Assembly (NCBI GenBank): GCA_910580135.1
Contig: CAJTXC010000021.1
Coordinates: 1 to 15,329, forward strand
From: an uncultured Bacilli bacterium
GTDB lineage: Bacteria > Bacillota_I > Bacilli_A > RF39 > UBA660
Length of the DNA stretch: 15,329 nucleotides
Direction: 5' to 3'
The stretch's first letter is position 1, and every line of letters starts with the position of its first letter. The notes under the pieces were generated by a model, which was not told the origin of the DNA, ran no database searches, and was given only the letters and a program-made list of their open reading frames with translations. Both the position numbers and the translations under genes were made by a program. Below are positions 1 through 6,354 of the stretch, one piece after another.

Positions 1-21
1 TTTATATAAATTTTATTTATT

Positions 22-62
22 AAAAAGACTTGACAACGGTTAGCAAGTCTCCTTTCTTTTTT
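22..62. terminator. Probable bidirectional intrinsic terminator
   Basis: A 7-bp perfect inverted repeat, AGACTTG (26-32) and CAAGTCT (44-50), encloses an 11-base loop. On the minus strand the stem runs directly into TTTTT (complement of 22-26). On the plus strand it is followed by CC and then a T-rich tract (53-62). It could end a gene lying left of the window in either orientation. A second, weaker hairpin, GGTAAG (72-77) with CTTACC (88-93), lies just downstream. No open reading frame with a ribosome binding site was found in bases 1-159. Confidence 0.55.
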
Positions 63-159
63 TATTTAAAAGGTAAGTTACTTTTTTCTTACCCTTCACT
101 TTAATCATTAGCCATAACTTTTAATTTTCCCCTAAAATTTATTAAAAATAATAAAAAAA

Positions 160-177
160 TTAGAAATTTCTTTCTAA
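160..177. promoter_or_regulatory. Inverted repeat over the acetyltransferase promoter, possible operator
   Basis: TTAGAAA (160-166) and TTTCTAA (171-177) form a perfect 7-bp inverted repeat with a 4-base spacer. It covers the -35 position and most of the spacer of the promoter for the plus-strand acetyltransferase gene. That placement suits a repressor site. In sequence this AT-rich, however, such a repeat can occur by chance, and no regulator gene is adjacent. Confidence 0.3.
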
Positions 178-188
178 AATGTTATAAT
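160..188 (+). promoter_or_regulatory. Extended -10 promoter of the acetyltransferase gene
   Basis: A consensus -10 TATAAT (183-188) is preceded by TG one base upstream (180-181), the extended -10 arrangement. The -35 at 17-bp spacing is poor (TTAGAA, 160-165), as extended -10 promoters tolerate. The predicted transcription start near 195 leaves a short leader. A strong Shine-Dalgarno GGAGG (200-204) stands 7 bases before the ATG at 212. Confidence 0.7.
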
Positions 189-211
189 GTTAATATATTG
201 GAGGAAGTAAA

Positions 212-763
212 ATGAAATATAGTACAAAACTTAAAATGTATTTAATTGGAGATGCTAATAAAAGAACTAAGATACTAGTAAAGAAAAAAATATTTAAATC
301 CGTTGGAAAAAACTTTTTCTTTCAACCTAGAATAATACCAGATGAACCCAAACTAATTAGTTTTGGAGATAATGTATCAGTAGCATCTGGAGTTACTTTT
401 GTGACGCATGACGTCATTGATAAAGTATTAAATAAGATGGATTACAATTTTAAGTTTTATTATAACTGTGCTCCTATCGAAATCGGAAATAACGTGTTTA
501 TTGGATGTAACGTTACCATAATGCCTAATGTAAAAATCGGAAATAACATAATTATTGCCGCAGGATCAATTGTTACAAAGGATGTTCCAGATAACAGTGT
601 CGTTGGGGGAAACCCTGCTAAAATAATAAGTACGTTTGAAGAATATGTAGAAAATAGAAAAAGAACTAATGAGGACGGATTATATCCAAATCATGATTCT
701 GTTATAAATTATGTATGGGATAAGTTTAAGAAAGAAAAAGAAAAAAATAAAGAAGCCAATTAA
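212..763 (+). CDS. Hexapeptide-repeat (left-handed beta-helix) acyltransferase
   Basis: A 183-residue cytoplasmic enzyme that probably moves an acetyl group from acetyl-CoA to a sugar or other small acceptor. The hexapeptide coils are plain: an early coil (about 45-63), VTHD with the probable catalytic His66, then IGNNVFIG (91-98), further coils to about 122, and the closing VVGGNPAK (130-137) typical of the maltose/galactoside and CatB-like group. Residues about 67-90 form the usual loop between coils. The C-terminal tail (about 145-183) is charged and lysine-rich. It has its own promoter and GGAGG site and converges on the minus-strand capsule genes, so O-acetylation of a surface sugar is a reasonable inference from context. 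The substrate cannot be read from the sequence. It is the only plus-strand gene here. Confidence 0.85.
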   Translation: MKYSTKLKMYLIGDANKRTKILVKKKIFKSVGKNFFFQPRIIPDEPKLISFGDNVSVASGVTFVTHDVIDKVLNKMDYNFKFYYNCAPIEIGNNVFIGCNVTIMPNVKIGNNIIIAAGSIVTKDVPDNSVVGGNPAKIISTFEEYVENRKRTNEDGLYPNHDSVINYVWDKFKKEKEKNKEAN

Positions 764-781
764 AGGTTTCTTTATTTTTTT
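741..781. terminator. Bidirectional terminator embedded in both converging genes
   Basis: A 13-bp stem pairs 745-757 with 765-777 (one G-U pair) around a 7-base loop (758-764). A-runs on the left (741-744) and T-runs on the right (778-781) extend it and give each strand a U-tract. The stop codon of the acetyltransferase (761-763) lies in the loop. The stop codon of the ligase-like gene (772-774) lies in the right arm. The hairpin therefore serves both genes and is partly coding. Confidence 0.88.
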
Positions 782-2148
782 ACTTTCTTATCTTTCTTTT
801 CATCTATACTACAAGTATTACAACATATAGCATAACCAATTGCAAACAAATAAATAACTTGTTTAGTATAGAATAAACCTTCTGTTATACAGCCTAATGC
901 TAATCCAAATAGCATCAATAATATCACGTAAAAATCTAATTTATTTATACTTCTTTTTAACTTAGTAAATGCTAATGAAAGAACAAACGAAAATAATAAC
1001 ACAATACCTACTATTCCAGTTTCTTCTGTTAACTGAATATAACAATTATGAGGATACATATAAGGGTATTCATCGCTTATAACTGAAGCATCTTTTAAAT
1101 AGTCTTTAGCATTTTGATTTTCATAAAGATAAGTTGCGTTACCAACTCCAACTCCAAATACTGGGTATTCTTTTATAAATGCTTTACCTACACTTTCATA
1201 GTACTTTCTAAAGAAATTAGAACCTTCAACATCACCAACACAATCATCATCAGCACATTTTCCAGCTTTCACCTGTTCTATTTCTGTTCCCATTTTTTGT
1301 AATAAATTTATTCTTAGTACTTTAGGCAAATGAGCCGTTTCATAAGCATAATCTAATGCGGATTGAACGGAGTATTTAGCGCCTGGTATTAATATCATGC
1401 AAATAACTATTAACACTATTAAAATACTGTTTTTAAACTGTTTTTTAAATAACGTTACAATAAAAAATATAAAGCACATTACTAAATATATTAATTGACC
1501 ACTTCTAGAGAAAGTTAATGTAATTCCAAGCATTGATAAAATTAAAAGCACTTTATAATACCAATTATCTTTATCGTTTAATAATTCATAAGTAATTAAA
1601 GGAAACATTAAAACAATATATTTATCAAATGTTGTTGCTATAAAAAACGTTGAATTTATTCTTCCAAATATGCCGGGATATTTGTCATTATTATAAGTAT
1701 TAAGATTCCACTTTGTTAAGTATTGAAATATACCAAAACCTATACTAAGTGCGAAAGATATAAATAAATGCTTCTTTATGTTTTTTAAAGTATCTTTTTC
1801 TATCTTACAATTAAATAAAACTAAGATAAGGGTTAATAAAACTGAATAATGAATAAATCCTTTTAATGAATTCATTCCTATTTTAATACCAAATATAAAC
1901 GTTAAGAAAAACCATATAATAGTTAAAACGTAAAGAATTAATGGTATTTTATTTTTTAATAATAATTTCAAATTCTTTAAATTATCAAATATAATTGATA
2001 TAGAAATTGAAGCAGGTAATATAACTAATAAAGCATATCTTATTTTATCAATAAAAGCTATATCAAAAAAAGTATAAACTCCTAAAAATAAAGTTATTAT
2101 GTATAATGAAGCTATTATTATATACTCACTTCTTTTTGTTATCTTCAT
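772..2148 (-). CDS. O-antigen ligase/polymerase-family (Wzy_C/WaaL-like) membrane protein
   Basis: A 458-residue polytopic membrane protein with about ten hydrophobic segments and one large extracytoplasmic loop (about 255-375), the layout of the Wzy_C/O-antigen ligase superfamily. Family landmarks are TFSRSG with Arg215, FGVGVGN (331-337) at the end of the loop, and PHN with His367 followed by a Glu-Glu-Thr-Gly stretch. Members polymerise lipid-linked repeat units or transfer a finished glycan to an acceptor. An EpsG-like polymerase sits in the main operon, so this one may be a ligase or act on another polymer (inference). The loop carries Cys298 and Cys303 around a run of three aspartates, which is unusual. 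The gene is monocistronic, with its own promoter and a shared terminator. The ATG at 2148 has AGGAG (2157-2161) 8 bases upstream. The C-terminus is Cys- and Lys-rich. Confidence 0.85.
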   Translation of the reverse strand: MKITKRSEYIIIASLYIITLFLGVYTFFDIAFIDKIRYALLVILPASISISIIFDNLKNLKLLLKNKIPLILYVLTIIWFFLTFIFGIKIGMNSLKGFIHYSVLLTLILVLFNCKIEKDTLKNIKKHLFISFALSIGFGIFQYLTKWNLNTYNNDKYPGIFGRINSTFFIATTFDKYIVLMFPLITYELLNDKDNWYYKVLLILSMLGITLTFSRSGQLIYLVMCFIFFIVTLFKKQFKNSILIVLIVICMILIPGAKYSVQSALDYAYETAHLPKVLRINLLQKMGTEIEQVKAGKCADDDCVGDVEGSNFFRKYYESVGKAFIKEYPVFGVGVGNATYLYENQNAKDYLKDASVISDEYPYMYPHNCYIQLTEETGIVGIVLLFSFVLSLAFTKLKRSINKLDFYVILLMLFGLALGCITEGLFYTKQVIYLFAIGYAICCNTCSIDEKKDKKVKK

Positions 2149-2174
2149 ATGACCAACTCCTATAATGCATGTTA

Positions 2175-2183
2175 ATTATACCA
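2175..2183 (-). promoter_or_regulatory. Extended -10 promoter of the ligase-like gene
   Basis: On the minus strand a consensus TATAAT (complement of 2175-2180) is preceded by TGG, giving an extended -10. No good -35 is seen; the hexamer at 17-bp spacing is TTTTAA. The start would fall near 2168, about 20 bases before the ATG, just leaving room for the AGGAG site. It separates this gene from the upstream LtaS-like unit, whose terminator lies directly ahead. Confidence 0.7.
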
Positions 2184-2205
2184 TAAAGAAAAATACTTTA
2201 AAAGT

Positions 2206-2242
2206 TAAATCAAAAATAAAAGATCAAATTTCTCTGATCCTT
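2206..2242 (-). terminator. Intrinsic terminator after the LtaS-like unit
   Basis: An 8-bp stem (2219-2226 with 2235-2242, one G-U pair) encloses an 8-base loop and is followed on the minus strand by a T-rich tract (complement of about 2206-2218). The first stem arm overlaps the stop codon of the 219-residue protein gene (2241-2243). It ends the LtaS-like transcript. Confidence 0.75.
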
Positions 2243-2900
2243 AATCCATTTCAACTATGTATAGTTTTTTATTTTCTTTTATAATTATCATTTTAGCATT
2301 ATTTTCATAACCAAAGTCTTCTTTATAATCCCATGTGATTGTTATTTTATATGCATCTACGGTAGTTCCTTGCGAACTAGTTGTAGTCTTTGATTTTGAA
2401 GAAGTAGCCGTAGTTTTAGTATCCATAATCTTAAAAGTAGTATTTTCTATACTAACGTCTTTTATTTCACTTACTTCTGGTAAGTCTTGTTTTCTACTAT
2501 CTGATTTAACTTCTAAATACTTATAAAACGTACTTCTAGCTTCTTCTATGAAATTATCTCTCATACTATCTTTAATGAACTCTACTCCGCCTATATCATT
2601 TTTTGATAACTTATTATCTAGTGTATAAAAATCTATTATAAATAATTTTGCTATAGACTTAGCATATTCATCATAATTAACATCTTTTTTTGATAATATT
2701 TTTTCTAACTTATCAAATTCATCTTTATATATTTTTGTTTCGTTTTCCTTTAATGCATAACCATATTCTGGAATTTCTTTTATTGTTTTTACCACTACTT
2801 CTTCTTCATTAGGAGATAAAAATTTATATGTAAGTATTCCAGCGATTGCTAATATAACTAATATTATTAAAATAATTAATATTTTTTTACTTTTTTTCAT
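2241..2900 (-). CDS. Single-pass membrane protein of unknown function, coupled to the LtaS-like gene
   Basis: I do not recognise this 219-residue protein. It starts with a lysine-rich tip and one hydrophobic segment (about 7-28) with no lipobox cysteine, so it is probably a membrane-anchored protein with an outer domain. Residues about 45-135 are charged and look helical. A Thr/Ser-rich low-complexity linker (about 161-180) leads to a short, apparently beta-rich end (about 183-219) with alternating hydrophobic residues, loosely like NTF2-type domains; that resemblance is weak. Its start lies inside the 3' end of the LtaS-like gene (14-base overlap), with GAGGGA (2911-2916) 10 bases upstream. 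The two are therefore cotranscribed and probably translationally coupled, which suggests a shared job such as a partner or regulator of that enzyme (inference). Confidence 0.7.
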   Translation of the reverse strand: MKKSKKILIILIILVILAIAGILTYKFLSPNEEEVVVKTIKEIPEYGYALKENETKIYKDEFDKLEKILSKKDVNYDEYAKSIAKLFIIDFYTLDNKLSKNDIGGVEFIKDSMRDNFIEEARSTFYKYLEVKSDSRKQDLPEVSEIKDVSIENTTFKIMDTKTTATSSKSKTTTSSQGTTVDAYKITITWDYKEDFGYENNAKMIIIKENKKLYIVEMD

Positions 2901-4947
2901 TTTTTTCTTCTCCCTCTAAATCGTATACGATAATTGAATCAGAAACTTCTAATATTTTATTTGCATATTCTTTATTTTTAACTATCTCATCTTCATTTAC
3001 AACACTATCCTTAAGAAGCAAATATTCCTCTTTCTGAGCATTATAATACATTTTATCAGTTACCCAGTTACCATTAGGAAAAACTACTATATTATCATCA
3101 ATACTAAATATATCATGACCTAAAGCATATTTATAATTAAAGTTGAACATGTTAGCAAGGGTTGGCATTGCATCATACATTCCCATCACTTTATCCACAG
3201 TTTTATTTAAGTTTTTATTTCCGCTACTATCTTTAGTCCATATGATGAAAGGTACTTTTCTATTTAATTCATAATTATAATAATCAACCTGTGTATATCT
3301 TTCGTCATCAGAATCATATTGTTCTCCAGTTTCAAAATCATAATTATAAAAATATCTATATTCTTTTTTAGCAATCTTGGCATCATGGTCACCATATATT
3401 ACAAGTACAGTGTTATCAAGTAACCCTTCTTTATCTAAGTCATCCACAAAATCTCCAATTGCGGAATCAGCATAATGAACTGACTTAAAGTATCTTCCTA
3501 ATTCAGTACCTTCCATATAAGGAAGAGATTTTTCCACAACATTTCCATTTTCATCAGTTTCAGTATATTTATAATCAACGCTATAATCACCATACTTATC
3601 CTCATCATCCCATGGGGTATGATTTGTTAAAGTAATTAAAGTTACGTAATAATTTGAATGTTCTTGATTTATTTTCTTTATTTTTTCCGTTGCTTGTTTA
3701 AAGAATACTTTATCCGATAATCCCATTCCCATTATGTCATCTTCATTTGAATAATCAAATGAACTTCTTGCATAAAACTTATCATAACCTAATGTTTCAT
3801 GCATAACGTTTCTGTTCCAGAAAGATGCGTTATTAGCATGCATACTAGCAGCATAATAACCTTTTTGTTTTAAAATGTTAGGAATTGCTTCATACGTCCT
3901 TTTCCAATAGTTAACGAACACTGTACCAGTTGCCGCTGGTAAAAGTGATGTATTAAACGTGAATTCAGTATCACTAGATGTTCCAACACTTACTTGAGGA
4001 TAATAATTTGAGAAAAATAATCCTTCTTTAGATAATTTGTTTAAATTAGGAGTAAGTTCTTGGTTGTTAAATGATAAAGTCATGTCTTGAGTCATTATAC
4101 TCTCTGCGTGTATAACAATAATATTTTTACCTTCAAAGATATTGGTATAATCATTTGTTTTTGAATTAACATCGTCAGTTTTACTTTTTTCTTCATAAAA
4201 ATCTCTAACTATTTTAGCAGCACTATCATAACCAAACATACTAGTAAACTTAGATTCAGTACTTTTTATTGCATCATTTAATTGGTATACATATATTCCA
4301 AATCTTTGAACTAAGTACTCTCTATTCCATTGTTTTTTAAGTCTACTATAATCTGATGATTGCATCATTGAAATAGTCATAAAAGTTACACAAAATCCTA
4401 AAATAATAGTATTTAAAAACCTTTTTTTAGAACGTTCTATTAATTCTACTTTGTCATAATATTTTTTCTTTTTTAATAGGATATGAACCATAAGTAAAAC
4501 GATTGGTGGAAATATTAAAATAACATCTTTTAAATGAATTAATCCTGTTACAATAGTCCCATCCATATCACCTAAAAATGATGCGGTAGACAAAAGTGAA
4601 AAAGAAGCAAAAGATACGTAATTTTCATAATATACAGCATTTATAATACATGCCGCTGTCATAACAATGGTAAGTGGCATAAGTATCCTTATTTGCTTTT
4701 TAGGTTTTAAAAGATAGGCAAAAGCTCCAGTCATAAAAATAAACGCTAAATCTGCAACTATCGCTTTAAAGCTAAAAAGGTTCCCCATTGTAACTATTCT
4801 AAGAAGCCATGAATTTATTAGGTTTATTAAAACGTACGTAATAAATAAAATATTAGTTTTTATGTATAAAAATATACTTATCTCCTTTAGTCTTTTTTTT
4901 ACTTTCAAATATATTTTTTTTAAAAATTCTTTTAATTTACTTTTCAT
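2887..4947 (-). CDS. LtaS-like phosphoglycerol transferase (sulfatase-superfamily membrane enzyme)
   Basis: A 686-residue enzyme with about five membrane segments in residues 24-196, a linker, and an extracytoplasmic alkaline-phosphatase-fold domain (about 270-620). LtaS-type enzymes take glycerol phosphate from phosphatidylglycerol and add it to a growing chain or glycan outside the cell. The Staphylococcus LtaS catalytic set is recognisable: Glu282 in HAES (metal), Thr323 in GTSSDTE (nucleophile), His443 in TNHTPW, Asp520-His521 in YGDHD (metal), and Trp377/Arg379 in SFWNR. The LtaS Asp349 position reads Asn372 here. It has its own promoter and AGGAGG (4953-4958), and is followed by an overlapping unknown gene. 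It may be a true lipoteichoic acid synthase, or like GacH may decorate the neighbouring polysaccharide; context alone cannot decide. The C-terminus (about 660-686) is acidic and lysine-rich. Confidence 0.88.
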   Translation of the reverse strand: MKSKLKEFLKKIYLKVKKRLKEISIFLYIKTNILFITYVLINLINSWLLRIVTMGNLFSFKAIVADLAFIFMTGAFAYLLKPKKQIRILMPLTIVMTAACIINAVYYENYVSFASFSLLSTASFLGDMDGTIVTGLIHLKDVILIFPPIVLLMVHILLKKKKYYDKVELIERSKKRFLNTIILGFCVTFMTISMMQSSDYSRLKKQWNREYLVQRFGIYVYQLNDAIKSTESKFTSMFGYDSAAKIVRDFYEEKSKTDDVNSKTNDYTNIFEGKNIIVIHAESIMTQDMTLSFNNQELTPNLNKLSKEGLFFSNYYPQVSVGTSSDTEFTFNTSLLPAATGTVFVNYWKRTYEAIPNILKQKGYYAASMHANNASFWNRNVMHETLGYDKFYARSSFDYSNEDDIMGMGLSDKVFFKQATEKIKKINQEHSNYYVTLITLTNHTPWDDEDKYGDYSVDYKYTETDENGNVVEKSLPYMEGTELGRYFKSVHYADSAIGDFVDDLDKEGLLDNTVLVIYGDHDAKIAKKEYRYFYNYDFETGEQYDSDDERYTQVDYYNYELNRKVPFIIWTKDSSGNKNLNKTVDKVMGMYDAMPTLANMFNFNYKYALGHDIFSIDDNIVVFPNGNWVTDKMYYNAQKEEYLLLKDSVVNEDEIVKNKEYANKILEVSDSIIVYDLEGEEKNEKK

Positions 4948-4981
4948 AATAACCTCCTAAATATATCTTTAGAATAATATC

Positions 4982-4990
4982 ATTATACCA
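4982..4990 (-). promoter_or_regulatory. Extended -10 promoter of the LtaS-like unit
   Basis: Minus-strand TATAAT (complement of 4982-4987) is preceded by TGG, an extended -10. The position expected for the -35 falls inside the upstream terminator hairpin (around 5005-5010) and has no consensus match. The predicted start near 4975 gives a leader of about 28 bases with AGGAGG 5 bases before the ATG. Confidence 0.68.
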
Positions 4991-4991
4991 C

Positions 4992-5019
4992 AAAAAAAAG
5001 TCTTTGCATTAAAGACTTT
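4992..5019 (-). terminator. Intrinsic terminator after the priming transferase
   Basis: A perfect 8-bp stem (4998-5005 with 5011-5018) encloses a 5-base loop, then a run of T on the minus strand (complement of 4992-4999). It sits about 17 bases past the stop of the sugar transferase gene and directly abuts the promoter of the next unit. Confidence 0.85.
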
Positions 5020-5035
5020 AAAATTATAAATATTC

Positions 5036-5659
5036 TTAATATATGTATCTCTCAAAAGATTGGGCCCTTAATTCTTCTAATTCATTATTAATAGCATTTT
5101 TATCAGATTCATTACCCTCATTTTTTAATACACACATAACCGTTTTATATAAAACGTATAAATCCATTTTAATGGACAAGTTTTTTACGTATTTAACATC
5201 CAAATCTATTTTTTCTTTTATAGAAATATTATTTCTTCCACTACACTGCGCAAGGCCTGTTAAACCAGGTGACACCTCAAGTCTTTTCCTTTGATCTTCC
5301 GTATAATACTTTGCATAATCAGTTATCCAAGGTCTAGGTCCAATAAAAGCCATTTCACCTTTTATAATATTTACTAGCTGAGGTAGTTCATCTAAAGAAG
5401 TATTTCTAATAAACTTTCCCACTTTAGTTACTTCATCTTTTTTTGACATATCATGAACATCGTTATCACATACCATGCTTCTAAATTTATAACAGTAAAA
5501 ATTCTTACCATCTTTACCTGTTCTAAGTTGTTTAAATATGACACTACCCTTACTTTCCATTCTAATTGCTACAGCAATAATAGCCATTATTGGTAAAAAC
5601 ATAACAAATAGAATTAAAGCTAAAGATAAGCTCACTACTCGCTTAAATACCAAATACAT
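5036..5659 (-). CDS. Priming phospho-sugar transferase (bacterial sugar transferase family)
   Basis: A 207-residue compact polyprenyl-phosphate sugar-1-phosphate transferase that would start repeat-unit synthesis by moving a sugar phosphate from a UDP-sugar to undecaprenyl phosphate at the inner membrane face. It resembles PglC in size and lacks the extra membrane domain of WbaP. Visible are one N-terminal hydrophobic segment (about 9-32), KFRSM (58-62), the catalytic Asp90-Glu91 in DELPQL, GPRP (107-110) and PGLTG (131-135). A charged C-terminal tail (181-207) is extra. I start it at the ATG at 5659, because GAGGGGG (5666-5672) stands 6 bases before it. The in-frame ATG at 5674 overlaps that site and would have no ribosome binding site. 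Unusually, it is outside the main operon and has its own promoter and terminator. Confidence 0.92.
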   Translation of the reverse strand: MYLVFKRVVSLSLALILFVMFLPIMAIIAVAIRMESKGSVIFKQLRTGKDGKNFYCYKFRSMVCDNDVHDMSKKDEVTKVGKFIRNTSLDELPQLVNIIKGEMAFIGPRPWITDYAKYYTEDQRKRLEVSPGLTGLAQCSGRNNISIKEKIDLDVKYVKNLSIKMDLYVLYKTVMCVLKNEGNESDKNAINNELEELRAQSFERYIY

Positions 5660-5683
5660 AAATATCCCCCTCATTGGCTTAAT

Positions 5684-5712
5684 ATACTAGCACAAGGTAT
5701 TTAAAAAGTCAA
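5684..5712 (-). promoter_or_regulatory. Sigma-A promoter of the priming transferase gene
   Basis: Minus-strand TTGACT (complement of 5707-5712) and TAGTAT (complement of 5684-5689) are separated by exactly 17 bases, and TGC precedes the -10. This is the only promoter in the window with both a good -35 and an extended -10. It lies just past the terminator of the main operon, so the priming enzyme can be expressed independently. Confidence 0.82.
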
Positions 5713-5722
5713 CGAAATATAT

Positions 5723-5756
5723 AAAAAAAAATAACTATCATTTAAGATAATTATTT
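5723..5756 (-). terminator. Intrinsic terminator ending the main capsule operon
   Basis: An 11-bp stem (5729-5739 with 5746-5756, one G-U pair) encloses a 6-base loop, followed on the minus strand by a T-run (complement of 5723-5731). The upstream arm contains the stop codon of the 36-residue peptide (5751-5753). It is the first terminator met when reading leftward from the right edge of the window. Confidence 0.8.
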
Positions 5757-5861
5757 ATTAAAACTTCCCCTAATATATTCATCTTCCTTACTAGCTAAAT
5801 TTAAGCAAGAAAGAAAGCAAACCATAATCATTATTAATAAGCCTAAGATTAATAAAAGCAT
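5751..5861 (-). CDS. Small membrane peptide, 36 residues, unknown function
   Basis: A short reading frame at the end of the main operon. It has an excellent ribosome binding site, GGGAGGG (5869-5875), 7 bases before an ATG at 5861. The peptide opens with about 22 hydrophobic residues (MLLLILGLLIMIMV, then Cys15 and Cys19) and ends in a charged tail with SKEDE and a final lysine. It fits a single membrane helix with the charged end on one face. Cys19 is not in a convincing lipobox (Phe and Leu at -3 and -2) and there is no basic N-terminus, so lipoprotein status is unlikely. It follows the VanZ-like gene by 43 bases. A TATAAT lies 1 base from the ribosome site but would start transcription inside it, so cotranscription is more likely. 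Its stop codon lies inside the operon terminator, which supports it being a real last gene. Confidence 0.65.
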   Translation of the reverse strand: MLLLILGLLIMIMVCFLSCLNLASKEDEYIRGSFNK

Positions 5862-5904
5862 TTTTTTGCCCTCCCTATTATATAGCCTATTAACATGATA
5901 TCAT

Positions 5905-6354
5905 TTATTTTACTTTTTTTAAAGACTTTTTTAACAAAAAATAGCTAATTATTCCAAAAAAAGAACCAGTAGTATCTATTATTACGTCTAAACCCTCTCC
6001 ACTTCGACCAGATATGAACAATTGATGGAACTCATCTGTTGCACTATATAAAAAGCATACTAATAAAGAAATCAAAATCACATTTTTTATATTAAGATCT
6101 ACTATTAAGTTTATAACTAATGCACCTAATACTAAATAAATTGTAAAATGAGCAAGTTTTCTTACTACCTTAGTATATTTTTTTGTTATCAACTCACCAC
6201 TTTCTTTAGATAAAGACTCTCCTTTAAAAACACTTACCGTCTTTACTATAAAACCATCACTTAGCTTACTAGAGTCAGCAGCTTTTTGATTAGAAAAACT
6301 AAAGATTAACATCATCCATGCTATTACTAAAATTAATTTAATTATTGTTTTCAT
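5905..6354 (-). CDS. VanZ-like family membrane protein
   Basis: A 149-residue protein with about four membrane segments and the VanZ-like signature: FSNQ (20-23) after the first helix, a basic stretch leading to LAHF (67-70), YSATDEFHQLF (103-113), and GRSGEGLDVIIDTTG (116-130). The family includes the teicoplanin-resistance protein VanZ, but its biochemical activity is unknown and many members sit in surface-glycan loci with no resistance role. Its ATG overlaps the flippase stop by one base (TAATG), and AAAGGGTG stands a few bases upstream, so it is translationally coupled to Wzx. The place between flippase and operon end suggests a role in polymer export or envelope adaptation (inference). 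Confidence 0.85.
   Translation of the reverse strand: MKTIIKLILVIAWMMLIFSFSNQKAADSSKLSDGFIVKTVSVFKGESLSKESGELITKKYTKVVRKLAHFTIYLVLGALVINLIVDLNIKNVILISLLVCFLYSATDEFHQLFISGRSGEGLDVIIDTTGSFFGIISYFLLKKSLKKVK

Noticed and set aside
1114..1302. Plus-strand reading frame inside the ligase-like gene
   Set aside because: It lies antisense to a well-supported membrane protein, has no ribosome site, and its composition is a reflection of the real gene.
2335..2526. Plus-strand reading frame inside the 219-residue protein gene
   Set aside because: Antisense shadow without a ribosome site or promoter.
2885..2905. A-run at the LtaS-like/unknown gene junction as a programmed frameshift site that would fuse the two proteins
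   Set aside because: The downstream gene has its own ATG and ribosome site, and A-runs are common in this AT-rich sequence; nothing else supports a fusion.
5043..5294. Plus-strand reading frame inside the sugar transferase gene
   Set aside because: Fully antisense to a conserved enzyme, with no ribosome site.
5876..5884. TATAAT just upstream of the 36-residue peptide as a promoter
   Set aside because: It lies one base from the ribosome site, so the transcript would start inside that site; no -35 is visible.
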